Part shown: in pieces, positions 20,782 through 28,553 of the stretch
How positions within the stretch are numbered: the first letter of the stretch is position 1
Layout: each line of letters starts with the position of its first letter
IMG/VR virus record: IMGVR_UViG_3300046517_000749
Location: 1-32,815 of that record
Length of the DNA: 32,815 bases
Reading direction: 5' to 3' (one strand)
DNA from: a virus
Translations under genes and position numbers: made by a program
The notes under the pieces: generated by a model
What the model was told of the DNA's origin: nothing
Databases searched by the model: none
What the model saw: only the letters and a program-made list of their open reading frames with translations

Positions 20782-22143
20782 TTAGGCCCCCTTCCCCTGC
20801 GCCTCGGCCTTCCGGCGCTTGTAGTCGGTGAAGTTCGCGGACCCCTTGACCTTCTTCAGGAGCTCGGGGTCTTTCCCCGCCAGCTTCGCGGTTTCGACAT
20901 CGGCGGCGGTCATCTCGCCGCCGCCCGCGTCGCCGGCGCCCGAGGTGAAGCCGCGGCTCGGCTTCTTCTCGACCATCGCCCGGTGATATTCGAGGAGCGC
21001 GATCTGCCCCTTGAACTTGCTGTTGGTGAAGCCGGTGAGCACCGCCTCGTCGGAGTCGTTGTCGTACCAGCCCCGGAGTTCCTCGGAGTTGATCTGCCGG
21101 TCGGCCATGATCTTTCCGGTGAGCCGGCGGACCTTCTCTGCCAGGTTGTGCCGTTCGAGCTGGCGGATCTTCTTCTGCGCCTCGCCGAGCGTCGGGCTCG
21201 AACGCAGCTCCTTCACCTCCGCGAGCAGGTTGTCGCGGCTGGCCGTGAGTTCGTCGATCAGGCTGTTCTTCTCGACGAGCAGGTTTTCCAGGTTCTCCAC
21301 CTTGTCGGTCAGGTTGACCGCGTCGGTGGAGTCGTCGGGCGGATCGGTGAGAGCCGGATCGCCCGCCTTGGTCTTCTTGTCGGCCATCGCGGCCTCCGTG
21401 AGGGCAGTGAAGTGGTACGCGATCGCCTCGCCGCCCTTGGCACGAGTCGCCGCGATGTTCATGCCCTTGATGTAGGGCTTGTTCGTGAGCACGACGTGAG
21501 CGAGAGCAGGTCCCATCGGCGAGCCGTCGTAGGCGGTGGCATCCACCGTCCCAATCGAGGCGCCGCGCACTTTGTCGGCGCGCACCATGTCGGCCGCGGG
21601 CCCGAGGATCTTCACGTTCCCCATGAGCCGATTCCCCTCGATCGCGAAGTCCTCGACCCAGCCATCCGGCTCCCACTGGTCGAGGTCCTCGGGGTGAGCC
21701 GGATCTTCCTTGCCGACCAGGTTGTAGATGGGGATCTGGCGCGGCTGCTTCGCCTGGTTGGCGACGAGGCGCTGGAAGTAGGCGAGATTCAGATCGCCCT
21801 TGCCGCCCGGGCCGTTGTCGAACGGACCGACCGCGGTGCAGAGCTGCATCCGCTTCCGCAGCACATCGACGCTCATCGCATCCGCCATCTGCGCGGACGG
21901 AGGACCATCTGGGTCGATGGTCTTCTTCCACGCGCCGACGATGTGACCCTTGATCGTGCCGAGCGCCGCCGAGTCGTACTTCGCCGCGTTGGCCGCCTTG
22001 TTGATGTAGTTCCAGGCCGCGCGGATGTGCTCCTCGGTGTCGATCGGGTACTTCTTGTTCGTCGGGTCGGCGTACTGCACGTCGCCATACTGCGAGGTGC
22101 CTTCCTTCGGGGTCACGTCCGTGCGCTTCGGAATCGCGCTCAT
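20782..22143 (-). CDS. Head maturation protease/scaffold fusion, Mu gpI-like
   Basis: 453 residues from ATG 22143 (ATGA). N-terminal module (about 1-80): YADPTNKKYPIDTEEHIRAA and IKGHIVGAWKK, a domain often seen at the start of phage prohead proteases. Middle: EGNRLMGNVKILGPAADMV then VRGASIGTVDAT, where Ser after Gly-Ala could be the nucleophile. C-terminal third: a long coiled coil (LTDKVENLENLLVEKNSL and on) and a Lys-rich tail, the scaffold part. Such fusions process themselves and the capsid during head assembly. The exact catalytic residues cannot be fixed by eye. Confidence 0.65.
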   Translation of the reverse strand: MSAIPKRTDVTPKEGTSQYGDVQYADPTNKKYPIDTEEHIRAAWNYINKAANAAKYDSAALGTIKGHIVGAWKKTIDPDGPPSAQMADAMSVDVLRKRMQLCTAVGPFDNGPGGKGDLNLAYFQRLVANQAKQPRQIPIYNLVGKEDPAHPEDLDQWEPDGWVEDFAIEGNRLMGNVKILGPAADMVRADKVRGASIGTVDATAYDGSPMGPALAHVVLTNKPYIKGMNIAATRAKGGEAIAYHFTALTEAAMADKKTKAGDPALTDPPDDSTDAVNLTDKVENLENLLVEKNSLIDELTASRDNLLAEVKELRSSPTLGEAQKKIRQLERHNLAEKVRRLTGKIMADRQINSEELRGWYDNDSDEAVLTGFTNSKFKGQIALLEYHRAMVEKKPSRGFTSGAGDAGGGEMTAADVETAKLAGKDPELLKKVKGSANFTDYKRRKAEAQGKGA

Positions 22144-22373
22144 CCTCGATACCTCTCGCGGCACTCGGCGCAGATCGCGTCGAGCGTCCGGTAACCCCAC
22201 TGCTTGTTGAAGGGGGACCACGAGTCGCGGCGGGTGATGCCGACCGGGTTCAGGAACGTCGCCTCGCGATTGCAGCGCTGGCAGATCGGGTTTCTCGGGA
22301 ACATCCCCATCGCGGCGCGCTCGTCTGCGTCGTACTCGCGGACCTTCGGGATCGACGTGAAGAGATCGATCAT
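22140..22373 (-). CDS. Small zinc-finger protein in head module
   Basis: 77 residues from ATG 22373, ATGA overlaps at both ends. It contains CQRC near residue 27 and CAEC near residue 69, a split four-Cys site. The rest is NPVGITRRDSWSPFNKQWG. Function unknown. Its place between the MuF-like protein and the protease makes it an unusual member of a head operon. Confidence 0.6.
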   Translation of the reverse strand: MIDLFTSIPKVREYDADERAAMGMFPRNPICQRCNREATFLNPVGITRRDSWSPFNKQWGYRTLDAICAECRERYRG

Positions 22374-22840
22374 GCCGTCCCCGTCTGGTAGAGGTAGAGG
22401 CCGCGGCACTGCTCGCGGCCGTCACAGCCGTTCGGCGGCATGTACTTGAAGTAGTCCGGCGAGTTCATCTCGACGACGGTCCCGTCGAGCGCCGAGCACG
22501 GCTCGCAGGTGTTCCTGTCGAGCACCTCGCTGCGGACGACCTGCGTCACCTTCGACGCACCGGCCTGCGCTTCGAGGTTGCGGCCGAGAGAGAACGCCTC
22601 GTGCGTCGCCTCGCGGCCGGCGCGGTCGAGTTGCGGGTCGAACATCGCCTGAAGCGCGGATGCGACCGCCTCGCCCAGCGCGTCGCCGGTCAGGCCCTGC
22701 TGGGAGTAGTCGGTGAACAGGCGCGCGGCTTCATTCGAGAGGCGCGTCGAGAGATCGGAGAGATCGATGCCGACGCGGACGCGGATCGCCTCGTCGGTGA
22801 TGGCGGGAGCTGCTGTGCCCTGCGGCGGACCCTGTGCCAC
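22370..22840 (-). CDS. Minor head protein, C-terminal MuF-like domain
   Basis: 156 residues from a GTG at 22840. The motif RSEVLDRNTCEPCSALDGTV and the following acidic stretch with YMPPNGCDGREQCRG is the C-terminal signature of Mu gpF-like minor head proteins, with four Cys that may bind metal. Full-size MuF proteins are about twice as long, so this is the C-terminal half. It begins 28 bases after a terminator, with only a weak ribosome site. Confidence 0.7.
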   Translation of the reverse strand: MAQGPPQGTAAPAITDEAIRVRVGIDLSDLSTRLSNEAARLFTDYSQQGLTGDALGEAVASALQAMFDPQLDRAGREATHEAFSLGRNLEAQAGASKVTQVVRSEVLDRNTCEPCSALDGTVVEMNSPDYFKYMPPNGCDGREQCRGLYLYQTGTA

Positions 22841-22867
22841 TCGCCGTCCGACTCGTCCAAGGCCACG

Positions 22868-22905
22868 AAAAAAGGGCCTGACGAGGTGACGGCCCCGTCA
22901 GGCCC
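22868..22905 (-). terminator. Intrinsic terminator after the portal cassette
   Basis: Minus strand: GGGCCTGACG (22905-22896), a 12-base loop, CGTCAGGCCC (22883-22874), then TTTTTT (22873-22868). A ten-bp perfect stem. Its first arm and loop share GGCCTGACGGGGCCG with the terminator at 25264-25300. Confidence 0.88.
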
Positions 22906-22959
22906 TTGATTCGTGTACCCGAGAGTCGAAGGGGTTGCAGACCCCTACGACGGCTGCGC

Positions 22960-23253
22960 CTACTGCCTGCCCAGTTCCCCCTTCACTTGCTCGCGGCCGA
23001 AGTCCCTGACCGCCTTGAGAGTCCTGAGCAATCGTTCCTTGACGGCCCGTCCAGGCTCCGTCACGCCGCCTATTGTGCGCAGAATCGCTCCGCTGTCAAT
23101 AGGTTGGGCCACCGCGTCGCTGATCCTGCCCACCAAGTTGGCCGCGAACTGCTTCAGTTCGTCGGCGTATCTGACCGCGTAGTGGTCGAGTCCGGTTTCG
23201 ATCTGAGCCAGGGCCAGGAGGCGAGATTCGTCAGCGGTGGGTTGTCGTCGCAT
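22960..23253 (-). CDS. Helical protein or frameshifted C-terminal extension of the portal
   Basis: 97 residues if started at ATG 23253. No ribosome site is present. The ATG follows a run of nine A and four C. The product is helical and charged (ADESRLLALAQIETGLDHYA, then ELKQFAANLVGRISDAV). The frame is the one reached by a -1 slip on the A9 run inside the portal gene, and it overlaps the portal C-terminus by 100 bases. It is therefore either a portal extension by frameshift, a coupled gene, or the true end of the portal gene split by a homopolymer error. Confidence 0.55.
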   Translation of the reverse strand: MRRQPTADESRLLALAQIETGLDHYAVRYADELKQFAANLVGRISDAVAQPIDSGAILRTIGGVTEPGRAVKERLLRTLKAVRDFGREQVKGELGRQ

Positions 23254-24842
23254 GGGGTTTTTTTTTCATCCGCGAGACCGAAGGCGCGGCCCAGCTTGTC
23301 CTTCCGCGGGCTGTTCGCGTCTGTCGGGGTCGCTGAGGTCGGACGCCCGCCCTTCGACGGGACCGCTGGGGTCGGAGGCGCTGGCGATATCGGCGCGCCA
23401 GGCTGCCCAGCCTCGGGGTTCCCGGAAGGCGTGCCGACGTCCACCACGCTGCGAGGACCGACCGCGTCGTCGAACTCGGCCTGCGAAAGGGTCGGCGCTC
23501 CGAGGCGGTCGAGCACGTAGTTCGTGATCTTCAGGTGCCGCGGCAGCACGCCAGCCTTCGTCAGGTCCCCGAGCAGCGTCATGTTATCGAGCATGTCAGC
23601 GGGGGAGATCGGCGAGAACACGATCTGCGGGCACTCCTTCACCGTCGCCGGGTCGAAGTTCTGGTAGATGAGGTCCTCGACGAGCCCGTTCAGGTAGCCG
23701 GCGCCGTGGTTGACCTGGTCCTGCAGCCACTTCACCACGGCGTTCAGCTGCTGCATGTAGGCGACCATCATCACGGACCCGCCAGCGCGCGATCCGGAGG
23801 CTGTCTGCCCGGCCTGCATGAAGTCGGTGGCGCCGCCCGAGGCGATGTCCATGTTCTGCTCGCTGACCATCGGGTGCGCATCCACGATTTGGCCGTTCGT
23901 GGTGAGGAACTCCATCTTCTGGCCGTTCGCCAGCACGAGGAACTGCCGCTCCTTGGAGCCCTGACGGAGGTCGCCGGCCATGGTCTTCAGCGTGTCGCGG
24001 TCGCCCTTCGCGTCGTTCGGCCCGAGCGTCGCCATGGGGATGCCGACCCCGCCGTTCATCAGCGCGATCATCCCGATCTTCGAGGCGAGGTTCTTCTTGA
24101 TCCAGGCGCCGTACATCGAGCGGATGAGCGGCTGGCCCTCCCAGTTCTCCCCGGTCTGCCACCACACCGACGCGTCGATGTCCTCGACCTTGATGCGGTC
24201 GTCGACGATCTGCTGGCCGTAGGGAAGACGGTAGTGCCGGTGCACCGCGACGAGGCGAGTACCGTCCGGCGTCCACTCCCACGGGCCGAGCGGGCCGCCC
24301 ATGCTCTTCGGGTGCAGATAGGTCAGGCTCCTGTAGATCTGGTAGCCGTCCACCGTGTCCCATGTCTTCCCGTGCAGGGAGAAGCCGTACTTCATCGACA
24401 GGAGTTTCTCGAGGAGCCGCTGATTCCACGACGTATCGCACCAGTAGCGCGGGTCGCCCTGCCGGAGGATGTTCTGCGAGATGAGGTCGCGCTGCTCCTG
24501 CGTGCCGCCCTCGACCTTCTGGCGCGCGGTGGAGATGATTGGCAGGATGTTCGCCCGGATCTGCGCGGCGATCTTCGCGTCGTTCGCCATCTGCTCGAAG
24601 ATGTCGATGCGCGAGCCGAGGTTCTTCAGTTCCGGGACGTACTCGGTCTGGATCTTTTCGAGGTTGATGTCGAGGCCGGCGACGAACTTCGAGCGCGCCT
24701 GCTGATTCGCGGCGGCGAGTTCGAGCCGCTGGACGAGATTCTCCGAGAGGCGGACGGTCTGCGGCGAGCGGGCGGCCTTCTTCGCGCCCGTGGCCCGGCG
24801 GGTGCGCCAGGCCTTCTTCACGCCCGCGGAGGTGCCGGGCAT
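23154..24842 (-). CDS. Portal protein, Mu gp29-like (DUF935 type)
   Basis: 562 residues in the annotated frame, TAGATG with the gene above. Central hallmarks are SLTYLHPKSMGG, WEGQPLIRSMYGAWIKK and then NGGVGIPMATLG with a tunnel-type helix region, as in Mu gp29-like portals. The dodecameric portal threads DNA and anchors the terminase. The last 32 residues after GLADEKKTP (from about 23250 down) read like non-coding translation, while another frame there encodes a good helical sequence. The A9 run at 23258-23266 sits at the switch point. Confidence 0.75.
   Translation of the reverse strand: MPGTSAGVKKAWRTRRATGAKKAARSPQTVRLSENLVQRLELAAANQQARSKFVAGLDINLEKIQTEYVPELKNLGSRIDIFEQMANDAKIAAQIRANILPIISTARQKVEGGTQEQRDLISQNILRQGDPRYWCDTSWNQRLLEKLLSMKYGFSLHGKTWDTVDGYQIYRSLTYLHPKSMGGPLGPWEWTPDGTRLVAVHRHYRLPYGQQIVDDRIKVEDIDASVWWQTGENWEGQPLIRSMYGAWIKKNLASKIGMIALMNGGVGIPMATLGPNDAKGDRDTLKTMAGDLRQGSKERQFLVLANGQKMEFLTTNGQIVDAHPMVSEQNMDIASGGATDFMQAGQTASGSRAGGSVMMVAYMQQLNAVVKWLQDQVNHGAGYLNGLVEDLIYQNFDPATVKECPQIVFSPISPADMLDNMTLLGDLTKAGVLPRHLKITNYVLDRLGAPTLSQAEFDDAVGPRSVVDVGTPSGNPEAGQPGAPISPAPPTPAVPSKGGRPTSATPTDANSPRKDKLGRAFGLADEKKTPCDDNPPLTNLASWPWLRSKPDSTTTRSDTPTN
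23258..23266 (-). other. Nine-A run at the frame switch in the portal gene
   Basis: Minus strand reads GATGAAAAAAAAACCCCATG. In the portal phase the codons are GAA AAA AAA ACC, containing A AAA AAA, a strongly slippery heptamer. A -1 slip enters the frame of the 22960-23253 reading. It is either a functional frameshift site or an assembly homopolymer error. Confidence 0.6.
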
Positions 24843-25049
24843 CTACGAGCCGTGCGGTCCGGCGTGGTTGATCGCCTGCGTGCAGGTCGCGTCGGGGCAG
24901 TCGAGCGCGCTTTTCGGCGCCGTCTCCGCGACGGGGAAATCGACGGTCGGGACGCTCTCGGGCGCCGGCGTGACGGCGACGTTCATCGTGACGGTGGTTT
25001 CCGGCTCCGGGGCCGTGGTTGACTTCGATTCGCCCTGTCGGAAGAACAT
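24843..25049 (-). CDS. Small protein with C-x4-C ... NHAGPH tail
   Basis: 68 residues from ATG 25049 behind GAGGG. The first two thirds are low-complexity and acidic/Thr/Pro-rich (ESKSTTAPEPETTVTMNV). The end, CPDATCTQAINHAGPHGS, is a mini metal motif with C-x4-C and H-x3-H. A similar C-x-GHxGPH pattern occurs in the small gene at 26932-27120. Directly joined to the portal start. Function unknown. Confidence 0.5.
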   Translation of the reverse strand: MFFRQGESKSTTAPEPETTVTMNVAVTPAPESVPTVDFPVAETAPKSALDCPDATCTQAINHAGPHGS

Positions 25050-25051
25050 GG

Positions 25052-25240
25052 TCAGACCCTCGGGATAGTGAGCAGGTCGGGGGAGCCGGCGCCGGCCGGC
25101 CTGAGGTAGAAGACGCTCTCGTCGCGGCGCTTCTCGTGGAGCAGCACGCTCTTGCACTTGCGGCAGCGGTAGAGGCCGGGCTTCTCGCGCCGGTTCCCCA
25201 TGCGGAGACCGCAGCCCGGGCACTTGCCGAAAGCGATCAC
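25052..25240 (-). CDS. Zinc-ribbon microprotein
   Basis: 62 residues, MIAFGKCPGCGLRMGN then LYRCRKCKSVLLHEK. CPGC and CRKC 19 residues apart are a textbook four-Cys zinc ribbon. It opens the portal cassette after the terminase terminator, and two bases separate it from the next small gene's start. Probably nucleic-acid binding or a small adaptor; not identifiable. Confidence 0.65.
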   Translation of the reverse strand: MIAFGKCPGCGLRMGNRREKPGLYRCRKCKSVLLHEKRRDESVFYLRPAGAGSPDLLTIPRV

Positions 25241-25263
25241 GACCGCCTCGACGCCTGGGCAAC

Positions 25264-25300
25264 AAAAAAGGCCCGGCGGGGTTGCGGCCCCGTCAGGCCT
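25264..25300 (-). terminator. Intrinsic terminator after the terminase gene
   Basis: Minus strand: AGGCC-TGA-CGGGG, loop CCGCAA, CCCCG-CC-GGGCCT arm, then TTTTTT (25269-25264). A ten-bp stem with a small internal loop. It shares 15 bases (GGCCTGACGGGGCCG) with the terminator after the portal. Confidence 0.85.
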
Positions 25301-25366
25301 GTGCGCTTCTCGTGACCGGGCGGCTTGCGGGCCGCCGGCCGTTCATTCAGTCGGGCGGATGATACA

Positions 25367-26932
25367 TCAGAAGACCCGCGACATGAATGCCCTCGGCAGG
25401 TCCCCCTCGCGCTCCGGAACCGTGAACCCGCGCTCCCGCATCAGCGCATCCTTCGTCTGCCGCATCGCCCCCTGGTTCAGGCTCTCCAGGTCCGCCCGAT
25501 TGATCATCGGCAGCAGGTCGAACACCACGCGCCGGAGCACCGACGACACGTCGTCGTGGGCGTTCCGCCGGTGCGGTGCCGAGATCCGCTTCCCCTTCCG
25601 CCGCAGCCCGAGAAGGTCGCGGGCGATCTCCTCGATGTCGAGCAGGCGCAGGCGGCGCGCGGTCATCACCGACAGCAGGTTCTTGTACTCCTTGAACTTG
25701 TTCTCCTCGTTCACCGGCCGCTCGATGAAGGTGATTCCCTCGTTCGCGAACGCCTTCGCCAGCGGCACGCCGCAGAACTGATCGCCGATCACCGTGTCCT
25801 GACCGTAGGCGATGAGAACCGGTGCCATCTCCGACGCCACCACGTCGTCGTCGAGCGGCCGCTCCGGCTGCGGCTTCCAGATCCCGAGGTAGCTCTGCAC
25901 CACGTCCGTCCCGTCGAGCCGGCCGATGCACAGCGGGAAGAAGTCGCTCTTGAACGCCGCGTCGATGTGCGCGATGTAGCGCTCGCCGGCGATCGGCGGT
26001 TCCGCGACGAGCGCCTTCACCGTGCACGAGTCCACCAACTCGCGGGTGAACAACTTCCCCTGCGTCGCGCTGCCCCACTTCGCCAGGTACTCGCGTTCGA
26101 ACGAGTCCGGGTCCGCGATGCGCTCCTGCTCGAGGAACTCCATCGAGATCGTTGGGTTCATGAACCGGGTCGGAATCTCGTGCATCACGAGCTGCCGCGT
26201 CTGGTGCCGACGCTTCCAGTCGTCGTGGAAGACGCCGATCTCATCATACGGGGTCGATGCCTTGATCAGCGGTACGCGGTATCCGCGGCTCTTCATCGTC
26301 GCGCGGGTCGGCCGAACCGCGCGGATGATCTCGACGTCCGCGTTGTAGGCGCCCTCCTCGAGTTGGAAGTGGCCAATCTCCTGGAGGTTGATCACGATCG
26401 TCGTCAGGCCGCGGGTCGAGACCTTCTTGCACGGCATGCACTTGACGATGACGCGGTTCGCGAGACGGATCTCCTCGGCCGTGACCGCCTTGCTCTGCGC
26501 AGAGCGCTCCTCGAACACCTTCCAGCCCTTGTCTTCGAGGATGGCGAACTTCGCTTCGACGTAGTCGCGGTCGATGCGCGCCTGCTTCTCGTTCTGCGCG
26601 ATGTCGATGCCGTAGGCCGTCTCCCCAGGCGCCAGGTGCTTCGGGTTGAACATCAGGCATTCGTAGGCGACGATCGGGGCGCCAATCTTCTCTCCCTTGC
26701 CACCGCGCCTGCCGCAGCCGAGAGACATTTCGTCGTATCCTCCAGCCCGCGGCGCCTTCCCCTCGTGCATCGCCAGGAAGGCCGCCATCTCCTCGCCTGT
26801 CATCTTCAGGCCGTAGAAGGCCTTCAGGATCGCGATCTGTGCCACGGAGAGCGACTTGTCCCCGAGGAAGTCGTCCCCCGTCACGAACTCGATGATGTCG
26901 CGCGGGGGACGGGGAGAACGGCGGGGAGGCAT
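25367..26932 (-). CDS. Terminase large subunit
   Basis: 521 residues from ATG 26932 (TGATG). The N-terminal ATPase has SLGCGRRGGKGEKIGAPIV near residue 70, the place of the Walker A P-loop, and TIVINLQEIGHFQ near 190 in the Walker B position. The C-terminal nuclease shows ERYIAHIDAAFKSDFFPL (first Asp), TVIGDQFCGVPLAKAF (second Asp) and RNAHDDVSSVLRRVV (third Asp region), the RNase H-like triad of packaging nucleases. Length is normal. The P-loop lacks the usual Ser/Thr after Lys, and Walker B has Gln-Glu where Asp-Glu is common. It packages DNA through the portal. Confidence 0.85.
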   Translation of the reverse strand: MPPRRSPRPPRDIIEFVTGDDFLGDKSLSVAQIAILKAFYGLKMTGEEMAAFLAMHEGKAPRAGGYDEMSLGCGRRGGKGEKIGAPIVAYECLMFNPKHLAPGETAYGIDIAQNEKQARIDRDYVEAKFAILEDKGWKVFEERSAQSKAVTAEEIRLANRVIVKCMPCKKVSTRGLTTIVINLQEIGHFQLEEGAYNADVEIIRAVRPTRATMKSRGYRVPLIKASTPYDEIGVFHDDWKRRHQTRQLVMHEIPTRFMNPTISMEFLEQERIADPDSFEREYLAKWGSATQGKLFTRELVDSCTVKALVAEPPIAGERYIAHIDAAFKSDFFPLCIGRLDGTDVVQSYLGIWKPQPERPLDDDVVASEMAPVLIAYGQDTVIGDQFCGVPLAKAFANEGITFIERPVNEENKFKEYKNLLSVMTARRLRLLDIEEIARDLLGLRRKGKRISAPHRRNAHDDVSSVLRRVVFDLLPMINRADLESLNQGAMRQTKDALMRERGFTVPEREGDLPRAFMSRVF

Positions 26933-27120
26933 CAGCGTCCCCACGAGACGGGCATGCGTCCATCTGGTCCGGTACGGCTCAGCAAGACCGCAGAGAGCCC
27001 ACCGTGCGGCCCGCGATGGCCTCGTCGCCGCTCGCACCTGATGCGCTCGTCGAACTGCGGGATCTTGGTCCGGAGCACCGAGCGGCAGCGCGTCGGCCGC
27101 GGGGCTCTACGGGGCGGCAT
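26932..27120 (-). CDS. Basic microprotein with C-x-GHxGPH motif
   Basis: 62 residues, TGATG overlaps at both ends. The motif CERRRGHRGPHGG near residue 30 could coordinate metal with one Cys and two His. Sequences of this C/GH/GPH type are common in small phage proteins. Its first residues, MPPRRAPRPTR, closely mirror the start of the terminase, MPPRRSPRPPR. No function assigned. Confidence 0.55.
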   Translation of the reverse strand: MPPRRAPRPTRCRSVLRTKIPQFDERIRCERRRGHRGPHGGLSAVLLSRTGPDGRMPVSWGR

Positions 27121-27386
27121 CAGAGCTCGTAGCGAATCGGAAGCGTCACGGAGACGTGGGTCAGGCCATGAAGCCTGTCGAGGTTTCCCGCGCTCTCATG
27201 CTCGCGGGCAGCCGTGATCGCCTGGTCCTGCAGCCAGAACTCCTCCGAATAGCTGCAGCCCTTGTCCCCACAGAACACGCGCCAGTGCGGCTTGACGCCC
27301 ACGCCGGCCTTCAGCACCGCGAGGATCTCCCGCAGCAGCACGACCTCAGGCTCACCGCGAAGCGGGCTGCCGCAGTCGCAGGCCAT
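27120..27386 (-). CDS. Small Cys-containing protein upstream of terminase
   Basis: 88 residues from ATG 27386 (TGATG). N-terminus MACDCGSPLRGEPEVVLLRE, middle WRVFCGDKGCSYSEEFWLQD, then beta-type end LTHVSVTLPIRYEL. Four Cys could form a zinc site. It is one of a chain of overlapping small genes that lead into the terminase. Function unknown. Confidence 0.55.
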   Translation of the reverse strand: MACDCGSPLRGEPEVVLLREILAVLKAGVGVKPHWRVFCGDKGCSYSEEFWLQDQAITAAREHESAGNLDRLHGLTHVSVTLPIRYEL

Positions 27387-27643
27387 CAGTCCGACTCCGG
27401 CTCGTTCGTGCGCGGCGGTTCCGGCACCGAACCGAACTGCGCATAGCCGGACACCAGTGGCCGCGGAAACGCCCACCTGAGGATCGGCCGACCAGGGCTC
27501 ATGTGCTGGTGAAAGGCGTACAGCGGATCCGTGCACATCGCCTCGTGCCCCCGCTCTCGCGTGCACTGCACGATCCCCTCGCCCTCGAAATCAATCGTCG
27601 CCTCGCACGTCTCTCGCGGGAGACCCGGCTCCAGGATCTTCAC
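27386..27643 (-). CDS. Small Cys/His protein
   Basis: 85 residues from a GTG at 27643 sharing GTGA with the previous stop. Segments ETCEATIDFEGEGIVQCTRE and RGHEAMCTDPL give three Cys and a His in a pattern like the C/GH motifs of neighbouring small genes. The C-terminus is Pro-rich. Not recognised. Confidence 0.5.
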   Translation of the reverse strand: MKILEPGLPRETCEATIDFEGEGIVQCTRERGHEAMCTDPLYAFHQHMSPGRPILRWAFPRPLVSGYAQFGSVPEPPRTNEPESD

Positions 27644-27765
27644 CCGCTCACCCTCCCGTCCAACACCACCCACGCCAGCAGCCCCTCGAAGTACCGCTCC
27701 TGCTCCTCTACCGTCCACTCGATGAGAGGCAGAGGAGCCAGAACCGAGAACGGGCGGAACGTCAC
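27640..27765 (-). CDS. Microprotein (41 aa)
   Basis: 41 residues, MTFRPFSVLAPLPLIEWT then an amphipathic helix EEQERYFEGLLAWVVLDG. Starts with a GTG at 27765 inside a GTGA overlap and ends inside another GTGA overlap, so it occupies the gap exactly. Function unknown. Confidence 0.5.
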   Translation of the reverse strand: MTFRPFSVLAPLPLIEWTVEEQERYFEGLLAWVVLDGRVSG

Positions 27766-27977
27766 GCCGCGAAACACTCCCGGTCGCCCCACTGCTTCCC
27801 GCACCACGTGCACGTGTTCACCCGCTCCTTGTACACCTGCGGCTCGTGACCCCTCGTCCACAAGCACCTCCACTCTCGCAGAAGTCGAAAAGACCGCGAG
27901 AAAAAACCTCTGGGCTGAGGGGCCGCGGCCTGGCCCTCGCTGTTCAGTGCCGAACCTTGCCGATGCTCTATCGACAT
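27762..27977 (-). CDS. Small Cys protein at head of pre-terminase operon
   Basis: 71 residues from ATG 27977 after a GAGGCGAGGCG stretch. A longer start at 28025 is possible. The C-terminal half holds CLWTRGHEPQVYKERVN then CTWCGKQWGDREC, a plausible Cys4 or Cys3His zinc motif related to that of neighbouring genes. Function unknown. Confidence 0.5.
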   Translation of the reverse strand: MSIEHRQGSALNSEGQAAAPQPRGFFSRSFRLLREWRCLWTRGHEPQVYKERVNTCTWCGKQWGDRECFAA

Positions 27978-28009
27978 CGCCTCGCCTCGCGTGAAAGCCG
28001 CTGTGGATG

Positions 28010-28035
28010 CCGGTTGACATAACACATATTACCGG
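28010..28035. promoter_or_regulatory. AT-rich inverted repeat upstream of the pre-terminase genes
   Basis: CCGGT and ACCGG flank a 16-base AT-rich core (TGACATAACACATATT), unusual in this GC-rich DNA and placed in the 96-base gap before the gene at 27977. It is a possible promoter or operator. I could not find a good -35/-10 pair toward the minus strand. Confidence 0.3.
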
Positions 28036-28073
28036 ACCCTGCGCCTACCACGAAATCCGATGCTGTGCAAGCA

Positions 28074-28553
28074 TCAGGTCGAGGCATCCCCGTCCGCTGC
28101 GTCTTCGACCGGTGACATGGGCGCTTTCTCCCACATGCTCTTGCCGTTCTGCGTCTTCGCCTTGGTCCTGCCTGCGATGGCTGCTATCTGGAATGTGCGC
28201 TTGAAGTTGTTGGCGTAGCGGATGAAGGCTGAGGACGAGCGCCTGTACTCGGCGGTGTTGGTGGTGAACTGGTCCACGGCCGCCATGAGGCGAAGCATCT
28301 GAGCGTAGGAGAACAGGCCGGCGGCGATGACGACGCGCTGCTCTTGGGTGAGGTCACGGCGGGCATAGTCGCGGAGCATGCGCTGGACGTGGAAGCGGTC
28401 GCGGTCGTTGAGGTTCTTGGCGGCGGCGATGCGGAGGGAGAGGTTGGTGAGCGGGTCCTTGGCCCAGGTACGGCGACCGCGGAACTGGATAGAGCCGGGG
28501 ATGCGGTGGCCGCACGGGGCGATGGATGGGTCGTGCCTGGCGGCCGCCTTCAC
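28074..28553 (-). CDS. Helical basic protein, possible terminase small subunit
   Basis: 159 residues from a GTG at 28553. It opens with a Cys/His segment (PSIAPCGHRIPGSIQF) and is then helical: LRIAAAKNLNDRDRFHVQRML and QRVVIAAGLFSYAQMLRLMA, ending acidic. It lies upstream of the large terminase with six small genes between. A small-terminase role would fit the size and helicity, but there is no clear DNA-binding helix-turn-helix. The assignment is tentative. Confidence 0.45.
   Translation of the reverse strand: MKAAARHDPSIAPCGHRIPGSIQFRGRRTWAKDPLTNLSLRIAAAKNLNDRDRFHVQRMLRDYARRDLTQEQRVVIAAGLFSYAQMLRLMAAVDQFTTNTAEYRRSSSAFIRYANNFKRTFQIAAIAGRTKAKTQNGKSMWEKAPMSPVEDAADGDAST

Noticed and set aside
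25325-27217. 630-residue plus-strand reading frame opposite the terminase, and similar long plus frames at 20725-22194 and 23535-25022
   Set aside because: They are antisense to clearly recognised genes, lack ribosome sites, and are rich in Arg, His, Leu and Val as expected from reverse reading of GC-rich codons.
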